Program-made: the position numbers and the translations under genes
The notes under the pieces: model-generated
The model's input: only the letters and a program-made list of their open reading frames with translations
Database searches by the model: none
Told to the model about the DNA's origin: nothing
Source of the DNA: an uncultured Anaerovibrio sp.
GTDB taxonomy: Bacteria > Bacillota > Negativicutes > Selenomonadales > Selenomonadaceae
DNA: 11,691 bases
Reading direction: 5' to 3'
NCBI GenBank assembly: GCA_900768695.1
Contig: CAAGDY010000180.1
Span: forward strand, 1 to 11,691
Shown: piece after piece, positions 6,006 to 11,691 of the stretch
How positions within the stretch are numbered: the first letter of the stretch is position 1
Layout: the number at the start of each line of letters is the position of its first letter

Positions 6006-7667
6006 ATGCGCAAAATGCCAATAGGTATAGAGAATTTTCGGGAGCTTATTGAGGGAAATTATTACTTCGTCGATAAGACATTGTTCATAAAAGAACTGCT
6101 GGATAGCAGGAGCAAGGTAACGCTGTTTACTCGTCCGCGGCGTTTTGGCAAGACCTTGTCCATGAGCATGCTGAAAGAGTTTTTTGATATAAATGCAGCT
6201 GACAGTGATATTTTTGACGGACTAAAAATAAGCTATGCCGGAAAGCAGTATATGCAGCACCAGGGAAAATATCCAGTTATTTTCTTGTCCATGAAAGCTG
6301 TAGCGGCAGGTGGGTATGCAGAAACCTTTGCTTTGCTAAAGGCGGTTGTGGCCAGGCTGTATAGGCAGTATGGATTTTTGGAAAAATCCGCCGCAATTAG
6401 TGATGACGAGAAGAAATACTATGTAAAAGTGCGGCAGGGTAATGAGCTTTGCGGTTATGCTGACCTGACTTTGAGCCTTGGAAATTTATCGAATATGCTG
6501 TATCGTCATTATGGCATAAAGCCGATAGTGCTGATTGATGAATATGATGCCCCGGTGCAGTATGCATGGGAAAAGGGATTTTACGATGAGATGATAAGCT
6601 TTATGCGACAGTTTTACAGCGAGGCCTTAAAGGGGAATGAGGCACTTGAATTTGCTGTGCTGACAGGTGTACTACGTATAGCTAAGGAGAGCATTTTTAG
6701 CGGTTTGAATAATCTGCGTATTTGCTCTGTGACATCTAAAGCCTATAATACTTCTTTTGGCTTTACGGAGGAAGAAGTATCAGGTATGGCAGCAGATTTA
6801 CAGCATGAGGATAAGCTGCCGGAGCTAAAGGACTGGTATGATGGGTACAATTTTGCCAGTGCCGATATATACAATCCATGGTCGGTAATTCAGTATTTTC
6901 AGGAGGGCTGCAAGGCGGGTGCCTATTGGGTAAATACCTCCGGGAATGGGATTATCAGGCAGATGCTGGAGGGGATGGAACAGGAGCAGGCTGAGGATTT
7001 GCACAGCCTGATGGAATGGAAGACCGTGGCAAAGCAGGTCAGTGAAGGTGTTATCTATGAGGATATAGGCAAAAATTCGGATGATTTATATACGCTTTTG
7101 CTGAATGCCGGATATTTGAAATGTGTCAGAGTGAGGGATGATTTATACGGTCAGGAGGCTGAATTGAAGATACCGAACAGGGAAATTTATAGCTTGTTTG
7201 GGCGTGAAATTCTGGCTAATATGATGTCCGGGGGTGCCGTCAGCGGTTTGCGCAAGATGCTGGATGCCATGCTTTCGGGAAATGTCAGAACTTTTGAGTC
7301 TGTATTGGCAACCATCGTGCGCAACAATGTGAGCTGCTATGATGCTGCCAATGGTGAAAGCTTTTATCATGGCATGATGCTTGGATTTTGCGTGCTTTTA
7401 AAGGATACGCACCTGGTGGAATCCAACCGTGAAAGTGGTTATGGCAGATTTGATTTGGCTCTGATGCCTGTGGATGGAAGGTATTATGGCGTAATATTGG
7501 AATTTAAGCGGGCAGAGGATGAGGCTCATTTAGAAGCAAAGGCATTGGAGGCGCTGGCACAGATTGAGGATTTGTCTTACATTGCCGAATTTGAAAAACG
7601 CCGGATAAACAAGGTCTGGAAATATGGTATTGCGTTTTGTGGAAAAAGAGTATGCTTGCGCGGATAA
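6006..7667 (+). CDS. AAA-ATPase-like protein with C-terminal PD-(D/E)XK nuclease domain (copy 1)
   Basis: A 553-residue member of the AAA-ATPase-like/DUF1703 family (PF09820 + PF08011 type), common as multiple paralogues in anaerobic gut bacteria and of unproven function. Seen here: the start MRKMPIGIENFRELIEGNYYFVDKT; a Walker A variant RPRRFGKT (43-50); Walker B VLIDEYD (175-181); the family motif DWYDGYNFASADIYNPWS; and a PD-(D/E)XK site with D483 (SGYGRFD) and E499-x-K501 (LEFK). The catalytic residues look intact. ATG 6006, six bases after GGGGGG (5994-5999), matches the family's usual N-terminus. However, a very strong GGAGGTGAGG (5969-5978) stands before in-frame TTG codons at 5982 and 5985, so a seven- or eight-residue longer protein is possible. 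Its stop is immediately followed by glycosyltransferase-tail copy B. Nuclease activity and role are inferred from family only. Confidence 0.88.
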   Translation: MRKMPIGIENFRELIEGNYYFVDKTLFIKELLDSRSKVTLFTRPRRFGKTLSMSMLKEFFDINAADSDIFDGLKISYAGKQYMQHQGKYPVIFLSMKAVAAGGYAETFALLKAVVARLYRQYGFLEKSAAISDDEKKYYVKVRQGNELCGYADLTLSLGNLSNMLYRHYGIKPIVLIDEYDAPVQYAWEKGFYDEMISFMRQFYSEALKGNEALEFAVLTGVLRIAKESIFSGLNNLRICSVTSKAYNTSFGFTEEEVSGMAADLQHEDKLPELKDWYDGYNFASADIYNPWSVIQYFQEGCKAGAYWVNTSGNGIIRQMLEGMEQEQAEDLHSLMEWKTVAKQVSEGVIYEDIGKNSDDLYTLLLNAGYLKCVRVRDDLYGQEAELKIPNREIYSLFGREILANMMSGGAVSGLRKMLDAMLSGNVRTFESVLATIVRNNVSCYDAANGESFYHGMMLGFCVLLKDTHLVESNRESGYGRFDLALMPVDGRYYGVILEFKRAEDEAHLEAKALEALAQIEDLSYIAEFEKRRINKVWKYGIAFCGKRVCLRG

Positions 7668-7725
7668 AGCTTTTGCTGTCAGACAGCGAGGCATGTTTGC
7701 AACAAATGGTGCGCTGGTTTTTATG
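7668..7725 (+). repeat. Glycosyltransferase-tail direct repeat, copy B (gene remnant)
   Basis: The repeat starts at the base directly after the TAA of the first ATPase/nuclease gene. It matches 5858-5915 at 54 of 58 positions. The stop codon of the tail has become TGG and the terminator hairpin found after copy A is absent. The frame (LLLSDSEACLQQMV) stays open into the next gene but has no start of its own, so it is read as a remnant. Confidence 0.85.
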
Positions 7726-7819
7726 TTTTCAGAAAATCCGGCTTCACCTCCCGGTGTGTGCAATTTACCGAGGAACACAATGTAATCCTTGTGAGTTATG
7801 CAGAGATGGTTCAGTGATG

Positions 7820-7828
7820 TGCTATAAT
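7820..7828 (+). promoter_or_regulatory. Extended -10 promoter for the second ATPase/nuclease gene
   Basis: TGC followed by a perfect TATAAT (7823-7828), with transcription expected near 7835 and a leader of about 27 bases. The -35 position (about 7800-7805) is not recognisable. A small inverted pair CACAA/TTGTG (7776-7780 and 7789-7793) lies upstream and could be an operator, but it is too short to call. Confidence 0.55.
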
Positions 7829-7861
7829 AATACCATAGCTGGTTTCGGGAGGTGTTGGTGT

Positions 7862-9553
7862 ATGGCAAGGAAAATTTTTATTGGCGAGCAGGATTTTGTG
7901 ACCCTGCGGGAAAATGATTATTTTTACATAGATAAAACGGAGTTTATCAGGGATTGGTGGGAGGATGGCGACAATACCACTGCCATCATGAGGCCGCGCC
8001 GTTTTGGCAAAACCTTGAATATGAGCATGGTCAATGCTTTTTTCTCTCTTGACTATAGGGAAAGGGGGCAGGAATTGTTCGGGAATTTGCGCATTTGGCA
8101 GTATGAAGGCATGCGTCGGCTGCAGGGCGTATTTCCTGTGATATTTTTGAGCTTTGCCATTGTAAAGGGGAACAATTATGTAAATTTGCTGCAAAAGATA
8201 CGGGAAATTATTGCTGCTGCCTTCAAAAAGCATGCGTATCTTTTGGAAAGCAATGTGATGGATGATGCAGACAGGGCTTATTTCAAAAGGGTAAGGTTTT
8301 GCGAGCAATCTGTGGATTGGGATATTTCAATCAATAAATTGTCAGGCTGGCTGTCGGCTTACCATAACAGAAAGGTTATTATTCTGCTGGATGAGTATGA
8401 TACGCCTATGCAGGAAGCCTATGCCGGCGGCTTTTGGCGGGAAATGACAGAGTTTATGCGGCCGTTCTTCGATGCCTCCTTCAAGTCTAATGAAAATATG
8501 GACAGGGCGTTGATGACAGGTATTACCAGGGTGGCCAGGGAATCCATCTTTTCGGATTTGAATCATCTGGCAGTTGCCACAGTGCTGGATGATATGTACG
8601 ATGATGCTTTTGGTTTTTCGGAGGCAGAGGTATTTGCTGCTATGGAGGAATATGACCTGACGGATAGGGCGGGTGTCAAGTCATGGTATGACGGATTTTC
8701 TTTTGGCAACAGGAAGGATATTTACAATCCCTGGTCTATTATTAATTTTTTAAAGGAAAAGGGTCGGTTTGATGCTTATTGGGCGAATACAAGTGCTAAT
8801 AAGCTTATCAGTAGCTTGCTGCAATCCGGCAGTGTCGCTCTCAAGAAGCAGTTTGAGTGCCTGCTGCAGGGCAGGAGTATTTGTGCTGAAATAGATAATC
8901 AGGTGGTTTTTCATGATATGACTGGCAATACGAATGCCATCTGGTCCTTATTTGTAGCTAGCGGCTATTTGACGGGAGAGAGGCTGCAGACAGCGGAACA
9001 GGGACGATTGATGTACAAGTTGCGCATTACTAATTATGAAACACGCCGCATGTTTGAAGGTCTGGTCAGCAGATGGTTCCAGGCAGGTGGTGACAGCTAT
9101 AACGATTTTCTTGAAGCTATGCTGCAGGATGATGTGGAGGCAATGGAGGAATTTTTGAATGATGTCAGCCTGCATACCTTTAGCTTTTTTGATATCGGCA
9201 ATTTGCCAGGACAACGGCAGGAACCGGAGCGATTCTATCATGGCTTTGTGCTGGGGCTGATGGTTGATTTGCAAGGGAGATATGTGATTACCTCCAATCG
9301 GGAGAGTGGTTTTGGCAGATATGATATTATGCTGGAGCCTAGGAATGACAATGATAATGCTATCATAATAGAATTCAAGGTGTTCAGGCCGCGGCGGGAA
9401 AGGAATGTGTCGGAAGCTTTGCAGCATGCCCTGCAGCAGATAGAGGAAAGGCACTACGCTGCAGTTTTGGAGGCAAAGGGGATATCCCGGGAACGGATAA
9501 GAAAATATGGCTTTGTTTTTGAGGGCAGACGGGTAGCTATAGGCAGGGGATAA
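7862..9553 (+). CDS. AAA-ATPase-like protein with C-terminal PD-(D/E)XK nuclease domain (copy 2)
   Basis: A 563-residue paralogue of the preceding gene, clearly diverged in protein sequence. The start is ATG 7862, seven bases after GGGAGGTG (7847-7854), giving MARKIFIGEQDFVTLRENDYFYIDKT; the frame is open further upstream only because the tail remnant lost its stop. Motifs: RPRRFGKT (44-51); ILLDEYD (174-180); SWYDGFSFGNRKDIYNPWS; and a nuclease-like site with D488 (SGFGRYD) and E504-x-K506 (IEFK). Compared with copy 1 it has an insertion around the FFDIGNLPGQRQEPERFYHG segment. Both copies keep the ATP-binding and PD-(D/E)XK residues, so neither looks decayed. It has its own promoter and is followed by another glycosyltransferase-like tail and terminator. 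Its role is unknown; defence or mobile-element functions are possible but not shown. Confidence 0.88.
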   Translation: MARKIFIGEQDFVTLRENDYFYIDKTEFIRDWWEDGDNTTAIMRPRRFGKTLNMSMVNAFFSLDYRERGQELFGNLRIWQYEGMRRLQGVFPVIFLSFAIVKGNNYVNLLQKIREIIAAAFKKHAYLLESNVMDDADRAYFKRVRFCEQSVDWDISINKLSGWLSAYHNRKVIILLDEYDTPMQEAYAGGFWREMTEFMRPFFDASFKSNENMDRALMTGITRVARESIFSDLNHLAVATVLDDMYDDAFGFSEAEVFAAMEEYDLTDRAGVKSWYDGFSFGNRKDIYNPWSIINFLKEKGRFDAYWANTSANKLISSLLQSGSVALKKQFECLLQGRSICAEIDNQVVFHDMTGNTNAIWSLFVASGYLTGERLQTAEQGRLMYKLRITNYETRRMFEGLVSRWFQAGGDSYNDFLEAMLQDDVEAMEEFLNDVSLHTFSFFDIGNLPGQRQEPERFYHGFVLGLMVDLQGRYVITSNRESGFGRYDIMLEPRNDNDNAIIIEFKVFRPRRERNVSEALQHALQQIEERHYAAVLEAKGISRERIRKYGFVFEGRRVAIGRG

Positions 9554-9594
9554 TATTTACAGCCTGTTCTATCGGGAGTTTCTGCCCAATATGA

Positions 9595-9657
9595 GGTTTG
9601 GCAGATAAGGTTTTTGCTATGACAGGTGAGGCTTATTTGCATAAAATGGTGTGGTAA
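9595..9657 (+). pseudogene. 3' tail remnant of a further glycosyltransferase gene (copy C)
   Basis: This short frame encodes KVFAMTGEAYLHKMVW and TAA. It aligns codon for codon with the end of the glycosyltransferase (LLLSDSEAYLQQMVG), sharing EAYL and MV. Like that gene it is followed within about eight bases by the same terminator hairpin. A TGA at 9592-9594 closes the frame upstream, so only the tail survives. It is less similar to copy A than copy B is, so it probably comes from a different paralogue. Confidence 0.6.
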
Positions 9658-9663
9658 TGTTTT

Positions 9664-9688
9664 AAGCAGCCTGCGGGCTGCTTTTTTT
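9664..9688 (+). terminator. Rho-independent terminator, twin of the one at 5916
   Basis: AAGCAGCC (9664-9671), loop TGCG, GGCTGCTT (9676-9683), and T to 9688. Stem and loop are identical to 5916-5933. It would stop transcripts of the second ATPase/nuclease gene and the tail remnant. Confidence 0.9.
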
Positions 9689-9694
9689 GCACGA

Positions 9695-9746
9695 AAATAT
9701 AGGTTGGCAACGTTTTGGGGGGACAAAACGCTGCCAACCTATATTT
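9695..9746. terminator. Long near-perfect hairpin, probable bidirectional terminator
   Basis: AAATATAGGTTGGCA (9695-9709) pairs with 9732-9746, and CGTTTTG (9711-9717) pairs with CAAAACG (9724-9730). One A-C mismatch (9710/9731) interrupts the stem and the loop is GGGGGA. That is 22 paired positions out of 23. It lies between convergent genes and its right arm overlaps the stop codon of the minus-strand regulator. On the minus strand it is followed by TTTTCG, so it most simply terminates the regulator transcript. Confidence 0.7.
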
Positions 9747-10122
9747 ATTTTGTATCAAACTTATTTTGTTTTTCCGAGCCAACGAATTTGGCAAATTTTG
9801 TTATATAACCTATGTCGGTATCGGATAAGGAATTACAGGTTTCAACTAATTCACGAATCGATGGTCTAAGGGAATTATTTGAACCTGTATCGTCAATATA
9901 GCCACAGATTTTGAGTAAATATTGGTAGTCCCAGTTGTACGCTGTTGCGATCATTTGCAGCGTTTCAGGTGTAGGGTTATTTCTTGTACCGGTTCTGCTA
10001 TCTACGCCTTTCTCCAGTTTGTCCAGATATCCATGGCTGATGCCGATGCGTTGTGCAGCTTCCCGCAGGCTTATACCGTCTTCTTTCCTGCGTGTTGATA
10101 ACAGCTGTGCCAAAGTAATCAT
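9745..10122 (-). CDS. XRE-family helix-turn-helix transcriptional regulator
   Basis: A 125-residue DNA-binding protein. Residues 1 to about 75 form an XRE/Cro-type domain: LAQLLSTRRKEDGISLREAAQRIG, then the recognition-helix region ISHGYLDKLEKG, and TPETLQMIATAYNWDYQYLLKICGY, which is typical of the fourth and fifth helices. The C-terminal 45 residues (RPSIRELVETCNSLSDTDIGYITKFAKF) look helical and could dimerise or sense a ligand; no known domain is recognised. The start is supported by AAGGAG (10136-10131 on the minus strand) eight bases before the ATG. The gene is transcribed away from wbaP, with a 178-bp divergent region between them. Control of wbaP and of itself is a positional inference. 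It ends inside the 52-nt hairpin. Confidence 0.88.
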   Translation of the reverse strand: MITLAQLLSTRRKEDGISLREAAQRIGISHGYLDKLEKGVDSRTGTRNNPTPETLQMIATAYNWDYQYLLKICGYIDDTGSNNSLRPSIRELVETCNSLSDTDIGYITKFAKFVGSEKQNKFDTK

Positions 10123-10180
10123 GAATTGCGCTCCTTAATTTATAGTTCAATATCTATATTAATAGTTTTTAGGAGAAAAA

Positions 10181-10222
10181 GTTTGTATTACAAGTTTACT
10201 GTTTGTATTTCTCGTGATACAA
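10181..10222. promoter_or_regulatory. Candidate operator: repeated GTTTGTATT half-sites with inverted partners
   Basis: GTTTGTATT occurs at 10181-10189 and again at 10201-10209, exactly 20 bases apart (about two helical turns). Each has an inverted partner: TTGTA-T-TACAA at 10183-10193, and TTGTAT (10203-10208) facing ATACAA (10217-10222). The array overlaps the -35, spacer and -10 of the wbaP promoter, the classic place for repressor binding. The divergent XRE protein is the obvious candidate ligand, by inference. Confidence 0.5.
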
Positions 10223-10223
10223 T
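10195..10223 (+). promoter_or_regulatory. Promoter for wbaP
   Basis: TTTACT (10195-10200), a 17-base spacer, then TACAAT (10218-10223) preceded by TGA, that is, an extended -10. Transcription would start near 10230, leaving a leader of about 70 bases. It overlaps the half-site array. No equally good promoter was found for the minus-strand regulator. Confidence 0.55.
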
Positions 10224-10300
10224 GTAGGAAATGGGTTATTCTAAGTGCCATATGAATTAATAACAGTTATATTCAGAGTTAAGTTGTGGTGGTAGGGTTT

Positions 10301-11691
10301 GTGAAACAAGGAAATATTGCTCAAGGGTGCGGGATTGCGGTTTTGTTGCTAGTAGTGGCGGATTATCTCTCTCTGCTGGCTGCCGAGGGAACGGCACTCT
10401 GGATGCAGGGGATTTTCCGGGTGGGTGCCAGCAGCATGATGGTAATGTCATGGGATTACCAGTATTTATATATTCCGGGCATGTTTTTGCTGATTATGCT
10501 GTTGGCAGATGGCTACAGGTTAAACAGGCCGTCCCTGGAGATGGCACGGGATGTGTTTTGGGGGGTATGCTTTGGCTTTTCGATATACATGCTGCTGATA
10601 TTCCTGATGCGGAACAGCATGCAGATATCCAGATATTATGCCGGGTGCTTCTGGGTGTTTACCTTTGTGTATGTGGCATTGGGCAGATATGTGGCAGGCA
10701 ACATCATGCTGAAGGCGGAGGCTTTGCAGGAGCGTGTGCTTTTGATAGGTGCAGGAAAGACGGCAGAAAGATTGTTGTCGGCATTTCGGGATGATTTTTG
10801 TTACTGCTACAATGTTATAGGTATGCTGGATGATCACCCGGTGTCAGAGAAGCTGCCACGACAGTATCCGCTGCTGGGCGGCTTTAAGGATGCTGCCAGG
10901 GTGATAAGGGAGCAGGAGGTGCAGACGGTAATCGTTGCTGCACCGGGGCTTTCTGAGGGCGACATGCGAAAGTTGCTGATGGAGATACAGCACATTACGG
11001 ATACAGTGCTTTTCACGCCAAATCTTGTAGGCTTGCCCCTTGGCAGCGTGGAAATCAGCACCCTCTTTGTGGAGCAGGTGGCTATTATCAAGAGTAAGAA
11101 TAACCTGTCCCGCTGGTATAATCGCTGGTTCAAATTCTGCTTTGATATAGTGGTAACAGTAACAGGCAGTATCCTGCTTTCGCCTTTTATTCTGCTTTTG
11201 GCATTGCTGGTTGGCATAGACAATAAGGGCAGGGTGATCTTTGCCCATAGCAGGGTGGGCAGGAACGGCAAGCTGTTTTCCTGCTACAAATTCCAGACCA
11301 TGGTGAAGGATGCTGATAAGGCCTTGGTACAGTATTTATCCGAAAATGCAGATGCCAGAAAGGAATGGGAACGCAGCTTTAAGTTGACTAATGATCCCAG
11401 GGTAACGAGGCTGGGTGCATTTCTCCGTAAAACCAGCCTGGATGAGCTGCCACAGATTGTCAATGTACTGAAAGGGGAAATGAGTCTTGTGGGGCCCCGG
11501 CCTATTGTGGAGGCGGAGATGCAGATGTATGGCGAGAATATCCGTGAATACCTTATGGTGCGCCCTGGTATCACCGGCATGTGGCAGACCAGCGGCAGAA
11601 GTGATACCACTTACGAGGAACGGGTACAGATGGACACATGGTATGTGCGGAACTGGTCTGTGTGGATTGATATGAAGTATCTGATGAAGAC
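10301..11691 (+). CDS. wbaP: Undecaprenyl-phosphate hexose-1-phosphate transferase, WbaP type (3' end outside window)
   Basis: The first 463 codons of a polytopic membrane enzyme that moves a sugar-1-phosphate (galactose in characterised WbaP) from UDP-sugar to undecaprenyl phosphate, the first step of O-antigen or capsule assembly. Four N-terminal membrane segments lie at about 8-28, 55-72, 85-103 and 113-131. A nucleotide-fold-like soluble domain follows (LLIGAGKTAE around 150), then a membrane-associated helix (about 285-308) and the catalytic domain. That domain has FAHSRVGRNGKLFSCYKFQTM, the DE pair (D381, E382 in SLDELPQ), VGPRP (397-401) and RPGITGMWQTSGRSD. WbaP proteins are about 475 residues, so only around ten residues should be missing. 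GTG 10301 is chosen because it puts charged MKQGN just before the first membrane segment; GTG 10286 and 10289 are in frame alternatives after a TAA at 10280. Galactose specificity is not certain. Confidence 0.93.
   Translation, partial: MKQGNIAQGCGIAVLLLVVADYLSLLAAEGTALWMQGIFRVGASSMMVMSWDYQYLYIPGMFLLIMLLADGYRLNRPSLEMARDVFWGVCFGFSIYMLLIFLMRNSMQISRYYAGCFWVFTFVYVALGRYVAGNIMLKAEALQERVLLIGAGKTAERLLSAFRDDFCYCYNVIGMLDDHPVSEKLPRQYPLLGGFKDAARVIREQEVQTVIVAAPGLSEGDMRKLLMEIQHITDTVLFTPNLVGLPLGSVEISTLFVEQVAIIKSKNNLSRWYNRWFKFCFDIVVTVTGSILLSPFILLLALLVGIDNKGRVIFAHSRVGRNGKLFSCYKFQTMVKDADKALVQYLSENADARKEWERSFKLTNDPRVTRLGAFLRKTSLDELPQIVNVLKGEMSLVGPRPIVEAEMQMYGENIREYLMVRPGITGMWQTSGRSDTTYEERVQMDTWYVRNWSVWIDMKYLMK

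Noticed and set aside
5858..7725. An insertion sequence bounded by the 58-bp direct repeats
   Set aside because: There is no transposase, no terminal inverted repeats, and the repeat is far longer than a target-site duplication. The repeat is coding sequence of the glycosyltransferase, so a transposon reading is not supported.
9626..9869. Two short plus-strand open frames over the hairpin and the regulator 3' end
   Set aside because: They run through a terminator and a hairpin and lie antisense to a convincing XRE gene; no start signal or motif supports them.
10137..10165. Promoter for the minus-strand regulator
   Set aside because: Several AT-rich -10-like hexamers exist (for example TATTAA and TAATAT read on the minus strand), but none has a plausible -35 at 16-18 bases, so no single one can be chosen.
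1..11691. CRISPR array, tRNA, rRNA or riboswitch
   Set aside because: No regularly spaced repeats, no cloverleaf with a CCA-type end, no rRNA-like blocks and no recognisable aptamer were seen in the gaps, all of which are under 300 bases.

Overview
The window looks like chromosomal DNA of a Negativicutes bacterium (Selenomonas, Mitsuokella or Anaerovibrio type), that is, a Firmicute with an outer membrane. The MutL C-terminus has the B. subtilis-type endonuclease motifs (SCKAAIKAG, CPHGRP). Next to it is an outer-membrane autotransporter whose barrel ends in Phe, followed by surface-polysaccharide genes. The assignment is inferred from gene content; no rRNA or tRNA is present to anchor it.

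Layout: (1) 1-1134, housekeeping: the 3' end of mutL and an RsmJ/YpiP-like SAM methyltransferase. (2) 1182-2464, a self-contained unit: a good sigma-70 type promoter, a short autotransporter, and a perfect 11-bp rho-independent terminator. (3) 2507-5938, glycan synthesis: glf (UDP-galactopyranose mutase), then a 283-bp gap holding the wreck of a second autotransporter with its degenerated terminator, then a two-domain GT8-GT2 glycosyltransferase and a strong terminator. (4) 5953-9688, two tandem, diverged copies of the AAA-ATPase-like plus PD-(D/E)XK protein family (PF09820 + PF08011 type). They are interleaved with short copies of the 3' end of the glycosyltransferase gene. (5) 9695-10122, a near-perfect 52-nt hairpin and a minus-strand XRE-type regulator. 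(6) 10181-11691, a divergent regulatory region with repeated half-sites, then wbaP (polyprenyl-phosphate hexose-1-phosphate transferase), running off the right edge.

Working together: WbaP would start a lipid-linked glycan, the GT8-GT2 protein would add sugars, and Glf would supply UDP-galactofuranose as a donor. The product would be an O-antigen or capsule-like polymer. The XRE regulator is well placed to control wbaP and itself. The locus is visibly plastic: an autotransporter has been duplicated and then collapsed, and glycosyltransferase tails have been duplicated around the ATPase/nuclease genes. The part most worth following is the alternation of glycosyltransferase 3' tails with ATPase/PD-(D/E)XK genes. 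It may reflect cassette-like insertion at the ends of glycosyltransferase genes, or repeated duplication and deletion of a glycosyltransferase-ATPase module.
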